Of a stretch of DNA of 64,000 bases, positions 36,995 through 45,501 are shown one piece after another (the first letter of the stretch is position 1; the number at the start of each line of letters is the position of its first letter). The position numbers and the translations under genes are program-made. Source of the stretch: Rhizobium anhuiense (GTDB lineage: Bacteria; Pseudomonadota; Alphaproteobacteria; Rhizobiales; Rhizobiaceae); NCBI RefSeq assembly GCF_003985145.1, contig NZ_ML133522.1, positions 434,001 through 498,000 on the forward strand. Direction: 5' to 3'. A model generated the notes under the pieces. The model was not told the origin of the DNA, searched no databases, and worked only from the letters and a program-made list of their open reading frames with translations.

Positions 36995-37019
36995 GCGGTT
37001 GCCTGAATTCCCTATGAAA

Positions 37020-37040
37020 AAGGGAGGCTTGGCCTCCCTT
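37020..37040 (-). terminator. Rho-independent terminator of sspB
   Basis: On the minus strand AAGGGAGGC, a three-base loop and GCCTCCCTT form a perfect 9-bp stem followed by a T run. It lies directly after the sspB stop. Confidence 0.85.
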
Positions 37041-37044
37041 CAAA

Positions 37045-37560
37045 TCACTGCTTCTTGCGGAAGGAGTCGAGCGAGACGACGGAGCCCGGCTTCTTCTCTT
37101 CGCCGTCGGCAGGTTTCGCGCCCGCCGCGTCATCGGGCTTTGCAGCCGCATCGACAGGATAAGCGGTGATCTCGCCTGATGGCAGCTCCTCGCCATCGGC
37201 CAGCGGCACGTCGAATTCAAGTTCGAAATTGACGGAGGGGTCGTAGAAGCCGCGGATCGCATTGAACGGGATGACCAGCTTTTCCGGAACGTCTGAGAAG
37301 GAAAGGCCGATCTCGAAATGCGTCTCGGTAATCTTCAGGTCCCAGAACTGGTGCTGGATGACGATGGTCATCTGCTCGGGATATTTCGACTTCAGGTGCT
37401 GGGAGATGCGTACGCCGGCGGCACCCGTGAGGAAGGTGATGAAGAAGTGATGGTCGCCGGGCAGACGGCCTGTCGCGCCGACTTCCGCCAAAACCTTGCG
37501 GATGACGCCGCGAAGTGCATCCTGTGCCAGAATGTCGTAGCGGATATGATCCTGCCCCAT
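37045..37560 (-). CDS. sspB: SspB family ClpXP adaptor
   Basis: This 171-residue protein is the alphaproteobacterial form of SspB. An N-terminal tag-binding domain (about 1-130; HHFFITFLTGAAGVRISQHLK, VIQHQFWDLKITETHFEIGLSFSDVPEKLVIPFNAIRGFYDPS) is followed by a disordered Ala/Asp/Lys-rich linker and the C-terminal ClpX-binding tail VVSLDSFRKKQ. It delivers ssrA-tagged peptides from stalled ribosomes to ClpXP. The tmRNA gene that makes that tag lies 130 bases upstream on the same strand. Confidence 0.92.
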   Translation of the reverse strand: MGQDHIRYDILAQDALRGVIRKVLAEVGATGRLPGDHHFFITFLTGAAGVRISQHLKSKYPEQMTIVIQHQFWDLKITETHFEIGLSFSDVPEKLVIPFNAIRGFYDPSVNFELEFDVPLADGEELPSGEITAYPVDAAAKPDDAAGAKPADGEEKKPGSVVSLDSFRKKQ

Positions 37561-37689
37561 GCTTTTCCTGTCTTTCGTCGGTTCGGAAGTCTTTTCACAA
37601 GGTTATATGCCACGTCCGGGCGCCTTGGGAAAGACCGGAGCCGAGTCACGTTTTGAAGCAGCATACATGATTTCGGCGGCAGGGAGAAG

Positions 37690-38012
37690 GTGAAGGCTTC
37701 TGTTGCCAGGTGCCTTCGGACCCCGCCTAGAGGTGCGAACCACTAGGACTTTGATTGAAGTGTCACACCGCGATTAAGCAGCGAGACGAGCTTCCGCATA
37801 GTTGTCGTTTGCAACTACAATTTTAGCCCGATAACGGCGGTACAATGCCGAGCAAAAAGACGATCTTTACACCCTTGTCGATCCTGTTTCGCCCCCATCA
37901 AAAGCCGGCCTTCGAGGCCGCCGGTTTTTGGTGGAGGCGCCGGGTACCGCCCCCGGGTCCAATAGGTTTATTACACCGCTCATTTATCGCCATAGCCGAC
38001 CCGAAAGCCGGC
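37690..38012 (-). ncRNA. ssrA: Two-piece (permuted) transfer-messenger RNA
   Basis: Read on the minus strand, the acceptor piece comes first (about 38012-37929, 84 bases) and ends in a TPsiC arm and CGCCTCCACCA. A short hairpin spacer (37928-37897) follows. Then comes the coding piece starting GGGGGCGAAACAGGATCGAC at 37896. Its reading frame at 37812-37774 encodes ANDNYAEARLAA and a TAA stop, the alphaproteobacterial degradation tag. A stem GAAGGC/GCCTTC near 37692-37717 closes the molecule. TATATC at 38024-38019 is a plausible -10. The outer ends are estimates within about ten bases. The RNA rescues stalled ribosomes and tags their products. Confidence 0.93.
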
Positions 38013-38162
38013 AAGGGTGATATAGTGGTTTCCTCAGCCCAAGGAAAGGGCAAACGTCATAAAAGCGTTATGCAGCCCATCAGAAACATTGGGAAAATCC
38101 CCGGTGGCGATTGGTTTCCCGCCGCTGAGGGCTTAAATTGGGGCAAACGGAATCAGCGCGAC

Positions 38163-38957
38163 ATGAAGCAATATCTCGATCTCCTGAACCATGTGATGGA
38201 CAAGGGCTCCGACCGGGGCGACCGCACCGGCACCGGCACGCGCTCGGTCTTCGGCTACCAGATGCGCTTCGACCTCGAAGAGGGCTTTCCTGTCCTCACC
38301 ACAAAGAAGCTGCATCTGCGCTCGATCATCCACGAGCTTCTCTGGTTCCTGAAGGGCGAGACGAATATCCGCTATCTCAAGGAGAATGGCGTTTCTATCT
38401 GGGACGAATGGGCCGACGAAAACGGTGATCTCGGGCCTGTCTACGGCGCCCAGTGGCGCTACTGGCCGGCGCCGGATGGCGGCCATATCGACCAGATCGC
38501 CAATCTCGTCAAAGGCATCGTCAACAACCCGAATTCACGCCGCCATATCGTCTCGGCCTGGAACCCGGCCGAAGTGGATGAAATGGCGCTGCCGCCCTGC
38601 CATTGCCTGTTCCAGTTCTATGTGGCCGATGGCAAGCTTTCCTGCCAGCTCTACCAGCGCTCGGCCGATATCTTCCTCGGCGTGCCGTTCAACATCGCTT
38701 CCTATGCGCTGCTGACGATGATGGTGGCCCAGGTGACCGGGCTGAAGCCCGGCGATTTCGTCCACACGCTCGGCGACGCCCATCTTTATCACAATCATTT
38801 CGACCAGGCGAAGCTGCAGCTGGCGCGCCGGCCGAAGCCGCTGCCCTTCATGCGCATCAATCCTGATGTGAAGGACATTTTCGGCTTCACCTTCGACGAT
38901 TTCGAGCTGATCGGCTACGAGGCCGATGCCAGCATCAAGGCGCCGATCGCCGTCTGA
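38163..38957 (+). CDS. thyA: Thymidylate synthase
   Basis: This 264-residue enzyme has the length and residues of E. coli ThyA: Cys146 in [13 protein letters not shown], Arg21 in RGDRTGTGT, and [20 protein letters not shown]. It methylates dUMP with methylene-tetrahydrofolate, producing dTMP and dihydrofolate. The ATG at 38163 is the family start. An in-frame reading from 37845 runs across the antisense strand of ssrA and is not protein. It is followed after 13 bases by dfrA, which recycles the dihydrofolate. Confidence 0.96.
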   Translation: MKQYLDLLNHVMDKGSDRGDRTGTGTRSVFGYQMRFDLEEGFPVLTTKKLHLRSIIHELLWFLKGETNIRYLKENGVSIWDEWADENGDLGPVYGAQWRYWPAPDGGHIDQIANLVKGIVNNPNSRRHIVSAWNPAEVDEMALPPCHCLFQFYVADGKLSCQLYQRSADIFLGVPFNIASYALLTMMVAQVTGLKPGDFVHTLGDAHLYHNHFDQAKLQLARRPKPLPFMRINPDVKDIFGFTFDDFELIGYEADASIKAPIAV

Positions 38958-38970
38958 TCCGGGACATTCC

Positions 38971-39489
38971 ATGGCCGACATCCGCAGGACCATCTTCGCC
39001 GCCGTTGCCCGCAACGGCATTATCGGCCGCGACGGCGATATGCCCTGGCGGCTTTCGAGCGATCTCAAGCGCTTCAAGGCGCTGACATTGGGCAAGCCCG
39101 TCGTGATGGGCCGCAAGACCTACGATTCGATCGGCAAGCCGCTGCCGGGGCGGCCGAATGTCGTCATCTCGCGGCAAGCGACGATAAATCATCCGGATGT
39201 CAGCATGGCGCAGTCGCTGCCGGAGGCGATGACGGCGGCCGAAAGGCTGGCGCTCGAAACCGGCGTCGATGAGATCTGCATTCTCGGCGGCGGTCAGGTC
39301 TATGCGCAGGCGATCGGCCTTGCCGACCGGATGTGCATCACGCATGTCGAGGCCGATCTCGATGGGGACGCCTCATTTCCCGCCATCGATCCCTATATCT
39401 GGCAGGCGGGGGAGCCTATCGCGGTTCCGGCCGGCGAGAAGGACAGCTATCCCACGCGTTTCGTCGTCTATGAACGCCGACACGCCTGA
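38971..39489 (+). CDS. dfrA: Dihydrofolate reductase
   Basis: This 172-residue enzyme has the canonical DHFR sequence: FAAVARNGIIGRDGDMPWRLSSDLKRFK with the catalytic acid Asp31, VVMGRKTYDSIGKPLPGRPNVVISR, and ILGGGQVYAQAI. It reduces dihydrofolate with NADPH. It lies 13 bases after thyA in a two-gene operon, a linkage found in many bacteria. The symbol folA is equally used. Confidence 0.94.
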   Translation: MADIRRTIFAAVARNGIIGRDGDMPWRLSSDLKRFKALTLGKPVVMGRKTYDSIGKPLPGRPNVVISRQATINHPDVSMAQSLPEAMTAAERLALETGVDEICILGGGQVYAQAIGLADRMCITHVEADLDGDASFPAIDPYIWQAGEPIAVPAGEKDSYPTRFVVYERRHA

Positions 39490-39535
39490 AAATGAACTAT
39501 TTTCCAATTAAATTGACCAAGTTTCCCACGTTGCG

Positions 39536-39564
39536 TTGAAAGCCGATGCGGCGATACCTATAAC
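39536..39564 (+). promoter_or_regulatory. Candidate promoter of hflK-hflC-degP
   Basis: TTGAAA (39536-39541) and TATAAC (39559-39564) are separated by exactly 17 bases and lie about 75 bases before the hflK ATG. It fits a housekeeping (sigma-70) promoter; a heat-shock factor cannot be excluded given the genes downstream. Confidence 0.55.
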
Positions 39565-39638
39565 GGTCACCAACGCATCCGCCGGTCAGCCCCCACGGTT
39601 CCGGATGTGTGGAAGACTTAACGAACAACGAGGTTTTG

Positions 39639-40721
39639 ATGCCCTGGAGCAATCAGAATGGCGGCGGCGGCCCTTGGGGCGGCGGCGGCGGTAATAATCA
39701 GGGACCATGGGGCCAGGGGCCGAACCGCCCGCGCGGTGGCGGCGGCAAGGGCGGACCGCCCGATCTGGAAGATATCATCCGGCGCGGCCAGGACCAGCTG
39801 CGCAACATCGTTCCCGGCGGTTTCAACGGCGGCGTGGCGGTGATCGTCGTGGCGATCCTCGCGGTGTTCTGGCTGATCCAGTGCATCTACGTGGTGCAGC
39901 CGGACGAACGCGGCGTCGAGCTGCGGTTCGGCAAGCCGAAGGAAGAGATCTCGATGCCCGGCCTGCATTTCCATTTCTGGCCGATGGAAACCGTCGAGAC
40001 GGTCAAGGTGACCGTGCAACAGCTGAATATCGGGGCGACCTCGGCCTCGTCTTCGAACGGCCTGATGCTGTCCAGCGACAAGAGCGTCATCAACGTGCAG
40101 TTCGCCGTCTTCTACACGGTCAGTGATCCGAAGGCCTATCTCTTCAACGTCGAAAATCCGGCAGAGACCCTGCAGCAGGTTTCCGACAGCGCCATGCGCG
40201 AAATCGTCGGCCGGCGTCCGGCCCAGGACGCCTTCCGCAGCAATCGCCAGCCGATCGAAGTGGATGTGCTCAATATTCTGCAGGATACCATGAACCGCTA
40301 TGGCGCCGGCGTGACCGTCACCGGCGTGACGATCCAGAACGTGGCGCCGCCGCGGGAAGTCGCCGATGCTTTCGAAGAGGTGCAGCGTGCCGGCCGTGAC
40401 CGCGATAGCACGATCGAGGAGGCCAATCGCTACACCAACCAGAAGCTTGGCCAGGCGCGAGGCGATGCGGCCAGAATCCGTGAAGATGCCGCCGCCTACA
40501 AGGACCGTGTCGTGAAAGAGGCGGAAGGTGAAGCGCAGCGTTTCACCGCGATCAACGACGAATATTCCAAGGCGCCTGACGTAACCCGCAAGCGGTTGTA
40601 CCTCGAAACGATGGAGCAGGTGCTGAAGAACTCGAAGAAGGTCATCATCGATGAGAAGCAGGGCGTGTTGCCCTATCTGCCGCTCAACGAGCTCGGCAAA
40701 CCGGCGCAGCAGGGAGGTTGA
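39639..40721 (+). CDS. hflK: FtsH protease modulator HflK
   Basis: This 360-residue protein has a Gly/Asn/Pro-rich cytosolic N-terminus (1-50), one membrane helix (about 65-87) and a band-7/SPFH periplasmic domain (about 88-290) with a coiled-coil tail. It forms a complex with HflC that encloses and restrains the FtsH protease. The ATG at 39639 (MPWSNQNGGGG) has ACGAGG upstream; a GTG ten codons earlier is less likely. hflC follows after three bases. Confidence 0.93.
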   Translation: MPWSNQNGGGGPWGGGGGNNQGPWGQGPNRPRGGGGKGGPPDLEDIIRRGQDQLRNIVPGGFNGGVAVIVVAILAVFWLIQCIYVVQPDERGVELRFGKPKEEISMPGLHFHFWPMETVETVKVTVQQLNIGATSASSSNGLMLSSDKSVINVQFAVFYTVSDPKAYLFNVENPAETLQQVSDSAMREIVGRRPAQDAFRSNRQPIEVDVLNILQDTMNRYGAGVTVTGVTIQNVAPPREVADAFEEVQRAGRDRDSTIEEANRYTNQKLGQARGDAARIREDAAAYKDRVVKEAEGEAQRFTAINDEYSKAPDVTRKRLYLETMEQVLKNSKKVIIDEKQGVLPYLPLNELGKPAQQGG

Positions 40722-40724
40722 GTC

Positions 40725-41681
40725 ATGACATCGAACAGACTTCCCATCATTCTCCTCATCCTCGCCATCGTGCTGGTCGGGCTCTATTCGTCCATCTTCG
40801 TGGTGAATGCGCGCGAGCAGGCCATTGTCGTCCGTTTCGGCCAGATCCAGTCGGTCAAGACCGAGCCTGGCATTTACTTCAAGCTGCCGTTCGGCTTCAT
40901 GGATGCCGACCGCGTTCAGTTGGTCGAAAAGCAGGCGCTGAGGCTCGATCTCGACAATATCCGGGTTCAGGTCCAGGACGGCCAGACCTTCGACGTCGAT
41001 GCCTTCGTGATCTACAATATCTCGGATGTCCGTCGTTTCCGCGAGACGGTATCGGGTGATCGTGAGGCCGCGGAAGCGCGGCTGAGGGCGCAGCTCGATT
41101 CATCGCTTCGCCGCGTCTACGGTCTGCGTGACTACAATGCCGCACTCTCGGAAGAGCGTGTCGCGATGATGCTGGAGATTCGCGACGACCTGCGTACGGA
41201 TGCCGAAAATCTCGGCCTGCATATAGACGACGTTCGCATCCGCCGTACCGACCTTTCGCCGGAGGTTGCGCCGAACACCTATAATGCCATGCGTTCGGAA
41301 CGCCTTGCCGAGGCCGAGCGTATCCGTGCCGAAGGCAATGAGGAAGGCCAGCGGCGCCGGGCCGTCGCCGACCGCCAGGTTGTCGAGCTCACCGCAGGCG
41401 CCCAGCGCGATGCGGAAATCCTTCGGGGCCAGGGCGATGCCGAACGCAACCGCGTCTTCGCCGAAGTGTTCAGCAAGGATCAAGCCTTCTTCGAGTTCTA
41501 TCGCTCGATGGCGGCCTATTCCTCGGCGCTTTCGTCCCAGGACACGACGCTGGTGCTGTCGCCGAATTCGGAATTTTTCCGCTTTTTCGACAATGCCGCC
41601 GGCACTCTGCAGCCGTCGCCGGCAAATCCGGCCGCACCGGCTGCGGCTGCTCCCGCAGCACCCGCCCAGCCGGCGAACTGA
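40725..41681 (+). CDS. hflC: FtsH protease modulator HflC
   Basis: This 318-residue protein has an N-terminal membrane helix (about 6-28), followed by the SPFH domain (VVNAREQAIVVRFGQIQSVKTEPGIYFKLPFGFMDADRVQ) and a coiled coil (about 190-250). The tail is proline/alanine-rich. It is HflK's partner in the FtsH cage. It begins three bases after hflK, and a strong terminator lies at 41718, so degP needs its own promoter or read-through. Confidence 0.93.
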   Translation: MTSNRLPIILLILAIVLVGLYSSIFVVNAREQAIVVRFGQIQSVKTEPGIYFKLPFGFMDADRVQLVEKQALRLDLDNIRVQVQDGQTFDVDAFVIYNISDVRRFRETVSGDREAAEARLRAQLDSSLRRVYGLRDYNAALSEERVAMMLEIRDDLRTDAENLGLHIDDVRIRRTDLSPEVAPNTYNAMRSERLAEAERIRAEGNEEGQRRRAVADRQVVELTAGAQRDAEILRGQGDAERNRVFAEVFSKDQAFFEFYRSMAAYSSALSSQDTTLVLSPNSEFFRFFDNAAGTLQPSPANPAAPAAAAPAAPAQPAN

Positions 41682-41717
41682 CGGCAAGGGATGCCGATCG
41701 CATCCCGACAATCCTCG

Positions 41718-41747
41718 AAGGGCCGGCCCGAGTGCCGGCCCTTTTTT
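41718..41747 (+). terminator. Rho-independent terminator of hflKC
   Basis: AAGGGCCGGC and GCCGGCCCTT form a perfect 10-bp stem with a CCGAGT loop, followed by a T run. Confidence 0.88.
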
Positions 41748-41888
41748 CGTGGGATGATTGAGATGATCCGGCATTTGCGAGGCCACGTCACATTGCACGG
41801 GGATTTCGCGAAAAGGTGATTTCACCCTCCATCATTCCGCCTTATGCTGGTGCTCAATGTGCGCATTTACCCCTTATGAGGAAGCTTG

Positions 41889-43619
41889 ATGGCCCCCACG
41901 AAACGCTCGCCCTTCAGACGAACGCTCGCGCTTATGGCCAGCGCTGCAATTCTTGCGCATGCCGGCATGAACGGGATTGCCTATGCGCAAACCGCACCTG
42001 AGACGACCGCTCCTGGGGTTGCCACGCCCGCTCCGGCTGCTCCGGAGGCGGCTGCTCCTACGCCCACGCCGCCCGCACCCGGCGCGCCACAGCAGATCGC
42101 CCCGATCCAGGCCGTCACGCCAAACAACGGCCCGGCTTCTGTCGCCGATCTCGCCGAGGGGCTGCTCGATGCCGTGGTCAATATCTCGACCTCGCAGAAT
42201 GTGAAGGACGACGAGGGGGCCGGCCCGGCGCCGCGTGCACCCGACGGCTCGCCGTTCCAGGAGTTCTTCAACGATTTCTTCAACAAGCAGCAGGGCAACA
42301 AGGGCGGCAATCACAATGTCAGCTCGCTCGGCTCCGGCTTCGTCATCGATCCGGCCGGTTATATCGTCACCAACAATCACGTGATCGAGGGCGCCGACGA
42401 CATCGAGATCAATTTCGCCAATGGTTCGAAACTCAAGGCGAAGCTGATCGGCACGGATACGAAGACCGATCTTTCCGTGCTGAAGGTCGAGCCGAAGGCG
42501 CCGCTGAAATCCGTGAAATTCGGCGATTCCAGCACGATGCGCATCGGCGACTGGGTGATGGCCATCGGCAATCCGTTCGGCTTCGGCGGTTCGGTGACGG
42601 TAGGCATCATTTCCGGCCGCGGCCGCAATATCAATGCCGGCCCCTATGACAACTTCATCCAGACGGATGCGGCGATCAACAAGGGCAATTCCGGTGGACC
42701 GCTCTTCAACATGAAGGGTGAAGTGATCGGCATCAACACGGCGATCATCTCGCCGAGCGGCGGTTCGATCGGCATCGGCTTCTCGGTGCCGTCGGAGCTT
42801 GCGTCCGGCGTCGTCGACCAGTTGCGCGAATATGGCGAGACGCGGCGCGGCTGGCTCGGCGTGCGCATCCAGCCGGTGACCGACGATATCGCCGACAGCC
42901 TCGGGCTCGACAGCGCAAAGGGCGCGCTGGTCGCCGGCGTCATCAAGGGCGGACCCGTCGACGATGGCTCGATCAAGGCAGGCGACGTCATCTTGAAATT
43001 CGACGGCAAGACCGTCAGCGAAATGCGCGACCTGCCGCGCGTCGTGGCGGAAAGCACGGTCGGCAAGGAAGTCGACGTGGTGGTGCTGCGCGACGGCAAG
43101 GAGCAGACCGTCAAGGTGAAGCTTGGCCGGCTCGAAGACAGCGATCAGGCGGCCGCATCCGGCGATGCGGCGCCCGATGGCTCGCAGGACGACGGCGTGA
43201 TCACGCCGGATCCCGGCGAAAACAATGACATGGACCAGCCTGACAGCGGCGATCAGGTCCAGCCCGAACCCGGCACGCCGGACCAGCATAAGGGTCAGGT
43301 GGCGCCGGATGCGGCAACGCCGAAGAACGTGCTCGGCCTGTCGCTGTCGCTTTTGAGCCCCGAGACGCGCAAGGCTTTCGGCATCGCCGAGAGCGTCGAC
43401 GGCGTCGTCGTGACAGAGGTGACGCCCGGCTCCGCCTCGGCCGAAAAGGGGCTGAAGCCCGGCGATGTGATCGTCGAAGTGGCGCAGGAGTTCATGAAGT
43501 CGCCGGATGCGGTCGCCGCCAAGGTGCAGGCGCTGAAACAGGAAGGCCGCCGCAACGCCCAGCTTATGATCGCATCGGCGAATGGCGATCTCCGGTTCGT
43601 GGCGGTGCCGATGGAATGA
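41889..43619 (+). CDS. degP: Do family periplasmic serine protease DegP/MucD
   Basis: This 576-residue protein has a long N-terminus with a signal peptide (about 1-33) and a Pro/Ala linker (34-75). The trypsin-like domain has its catalytic triad His164, Asp194 and Ser268 in GNSGGPLF. Two PDZ domains follow, separated by a long acidic Asp/Gln/Pro-rich insert (about 415-475) that is larger than in E. coli DegP. It degrades or refolds damaged periplasmic proteins. The ATG at 41889 is preferred over the adjacent TTG. Confidence 0.9.
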   Translation: MAPTKRSPFRRTLALMASAAILAHAGMNGIAYAQTAPETTAPGVATPAPAAPEAAAPTPTPPAPGAPQQIAPIQAVTPNNGPASVADLAEGLLDAVVNISTSQNVKDDEGAGPAPRAPDGSPFQEFFNDFFNKQQGNKGGNHNVSSLGSGFVIDPAGYIVTNNHVIEGADDIEINFANGSKLKAKLIGTDTKTDLSVLKVEPKAPLKSVKFGDSSTMRIGDWVMAIGNPFGFGGSVTVGIISGRGRNINAGPYDNFIQTDAAINKGNSGGPLFNMKGEVIGINTAIISPSGGSIGIGFSVPSELASGVVDQLREYGETRRGWLGVRIQPVTDDIADSLGLDSAKGALVAGVIKGGPVDDGSIKAGDVILKFDGKTVSEMRDLPRVVAESTVGKEVDVVVLRDGKEQTVKVKLGRLEDSDQAAASGDAAPDGSQDDGVITPDPGENNDMDQPDSGDQVQPEPGTPDQHKGQVAPDAATPKNVLGLSLSLLSPETRKAFGIAESVDGVVVTEVTPGSASAEKGLKPGDVIVEVAQEFMKSPDAVAAKVQALKQEGRRNAQLMIASANGDLRFVAVPME

Positions 43620-43661
43620 GAAAGTTGCGGCGGTGGTGAATTACCGCCGTCGTCTCCAACT

Positions 43662-43695
43662 CTCGCCCATTCCTGTGACGAGCATAGGGATGAGG
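43662..43695. repeat. Short palindromic intergenic repeat, copy C
   Basis: CCATTCCTGTG and CATAGGGATGAGGG surround GACGAG between the convergent degP and serB genes. It matches copy B (25109-25148) at most positions and may double as a shared 3-prime hairpin. Confidence 0.6.
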
Positions 43696-43712
43696 GTGTG
43701 CCACGTCGGTCT

Positions 43713-44603
43713 TCAAGCCGTCACGAAATCCGTCTTCCGGTAGCCCTGGATATAGAGCAGGGCTGTGAGATCACCGTGGTTGATGCGCATCTCAGCTTCC
43801 GCGGCGACGGCGGGCTTGGCGTGGAGGGCGACGCCGGCGCCGGCGAGGTGCAGCATGCCGAGGTCGTTGGCGCCGTCGCCGACGGCGATCGCTTCTTCCG
43901 GCGAAATGCCGAGGCGAGCCGAAATTTCGTTCAGCGCATCGACTTTCGCCTGCTTGCCGAGGATCGGTTCGGCGACGAAGCCGGAGAGTATGCCGCCGTC
44001 TTCGAGCAGCGTGTTGGCGCGGTTCTCATCAAAGCCGAGGGTGGCGGCGATGCGGCTGGTGAAGACCGTGAAGCCGCCGGAGACGAGGGCGGTGTAATGG
44101 CCTTTCGATTTCATGGTGGCGATCAGTTCCGGGCCACCAGGGGTAAGTGTGATGCGCTTGGCGATCACTTCGTCGACGACCGACAGCGGCAGGCCCTTGA
44201 GCAGGGCGACACGCTCACGCAGGGCAGGTTCGAAGGCGATCTCGCCATTCATGGCGCGGGCGGTGATGGTGGCAACCTTTTCCTTCAGGCCGACTTCGGC
44301 GGCGAGTTCGTCGATGCACTCCTGGCCGATCATCGTCGAATCCATGTCGGCAATCAGCAGCTTCTTGCGGCGGGTCTCCTGCTCCTGGATGACGAGGTCG
44401 ATCGGCGCGCCTGATATGAGCGCAAGGATATTGGCCTCGGCCGCCTGCGCATCCGTGCCGTCGCGCAGCGCGATGTCGCAGGCGATGCCGTCGGCCAGCC
44501 AATAGAGGCCGGAAGCCTTCACCACCTCGGCCGCCTGTTCGGCGATTGCGGGTGTCAGCACGGGATTTGACGGATTGGCAACAAGCGTGGCAACGAGGGC
44601 CAT
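43713..44603 (-). CDS. serB: Phosphoserine phosphatase SerB
   Basis: This 296-residue protein has an N-terminal ACT-like region (about 1-75) and a HAD phosphatase domain. The nucleophile region is ADMDSTMIGQECIDE with Asp86 and Asp88, followed by VSGGFTVFTSRIAATLGF and the GDGANDLGML metal site. It makes the last step of serine synthesis. The start at 44603 overlaps the divergent miaA start by two bases. The ribosome site AAGG lies inside the miaA coding sequence. Confidence 0.93.
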   Translation of the reverse strand: MALVATLVANPSNPVLTPAIAEQAAEVVKASGLYWLADGIACDIALRDGTDAQAAEANILALISGAPIDLVIQEQETRRKKLLIADMDSTMIGQECIDELAAEVGLKEKVATITARAMNGEIAFEPALRERVALLKGLPLSVVDEVIAKRITLTPGGPELIATMKSKGHYTALVSGGFTVFTSRIAATLGFDENRANTLLEDGGILSGFVAEPILGKQAKVDALNEISARLGISPEEAIAVGDGANDLGMLHLAGAGVALHAKPAVAAEAEMRINHGDLTALLYIQGYRKTDFVTA

Positions 44604-45498
44604 GATGGAAAACCTTCTGAGCACAGTGAACGCGATCCTGATAACCGGGCCGACCGCCAGCGGCAAGTCCGCGCTCGCCGTCGAATTGGCCAAACGCCAT
44701 GACGGTGTCGTTGTCAACGCCGACAGCATGCAGGTCTACGATACGCTGCGGGTGCTGACGGCGCGGCCGTCGGAGGGGGAGATGCAAGGCGTGCCACATC
44801 ATCTCTACGGCCACGTGCCGGCGGGGGCGGCCTATTCCACAGGCGCCTGGCTGCGCGATGTCTCGGCGCTGCTGCCGATGCTCAAGGCCGAAGGACGGCT
44901 GCCGGTCTTCGTCGGCGGCACGGGGCTTTATTTCAAGGCGCTGACCGGCGGACTCTCGGATATGCCCGGGATACCGGAGACACTGCGGCAAAGCCTCAGG
45001 GCACGGCTGCTGGAGGAGGGGCCGGACGGGTTGTATGCGGAGCTCGCTGACGCCGATCCCGCCACGGCGGCAAGTCTCAACCGCCAGGACGGACAGCGCA
45101 TCGTCCGGGCGCTGGAAGTGATGAAGGCGACGGGGCGGTCGATCGCCGATTTCCAGGGCCAGTCGGGACCGGTGGTGATCGACGCGGGTGAGGCCCGCAA
45201 GATCGTCGTGCTGCCGGACCGGGCGGTGCTGCATCAACGCATCAACGGCCGTTTCGAAAAAATGCTGCAGCAAGGCGCCGAAGACGAGGTGAGGGCGCTG
45301 CTTGCGCTCGACCTGCCGGCCGAGGCGCCCGTGATGAAGGCAATCGGCGTGTCGCAGATCGCGGCGATGCTGAGGGGCGAGATGACACGCGACGAGGTGC
45401 TGGAGAAGGGTGCTGCGGCGACGCGGCAATATGCCAAGCGGCAGATGACATGGTTCCGCAACCAGATGGACGACAGCTGGGAACGGCTGATCGCTTAA
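44602..45498 (+). CDS. miaA: tRNA dimethylallyltransferase MiaA
   Basis: This 298-residue enzyme carries the P-loop GPTASGKS (16-23), VNADSMQVYDTLRVLTARPSEGE, and VGGTGLYFKALTGGL. It adds the isopentenyl group to A37 of tRNAs that read U-initial codons. Two adjacent ATGs (44602 and 44605) are possible. A GAGGG ribosome site overlaps the divergent serB coding sequence, so promoters of both genes must lie inside one another. Confidence 0.93.
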   Translation: MMENLLSTVNAILITGPTASGKSALAVELAKRHDGVVVNADSMQVYDTLRVLTARPSEGEMQGVPHHLYGHVPAGAAYSTGAWLRDVSALLPMLKAEGRLPVFVGGTGLYFKALTGGLSDMPGIPETLRQSLRARLLEEGPDGLYAELADADPATAASLNRQDGQRIVRALEVMKATGRSIADFQGQSGPVVIDAGEARKIVVLPDRAVLHQRINGRFEKMLQQGAEDEVRALLALDLPAEAPVMKAIGVSQIAAMLRGEMTRDEVLEKGAAATRQYAKRQMTWFRNQMDDSWERLIA

Positions 45499-45501
45499 GT
45501 G

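Noticed and set aside
37845..38162. A 106-residue N-terminal extension of thyA
   Set aside because: The extension is the antisense of the tmRNA gene; ThyA family length and start both point to 38163.
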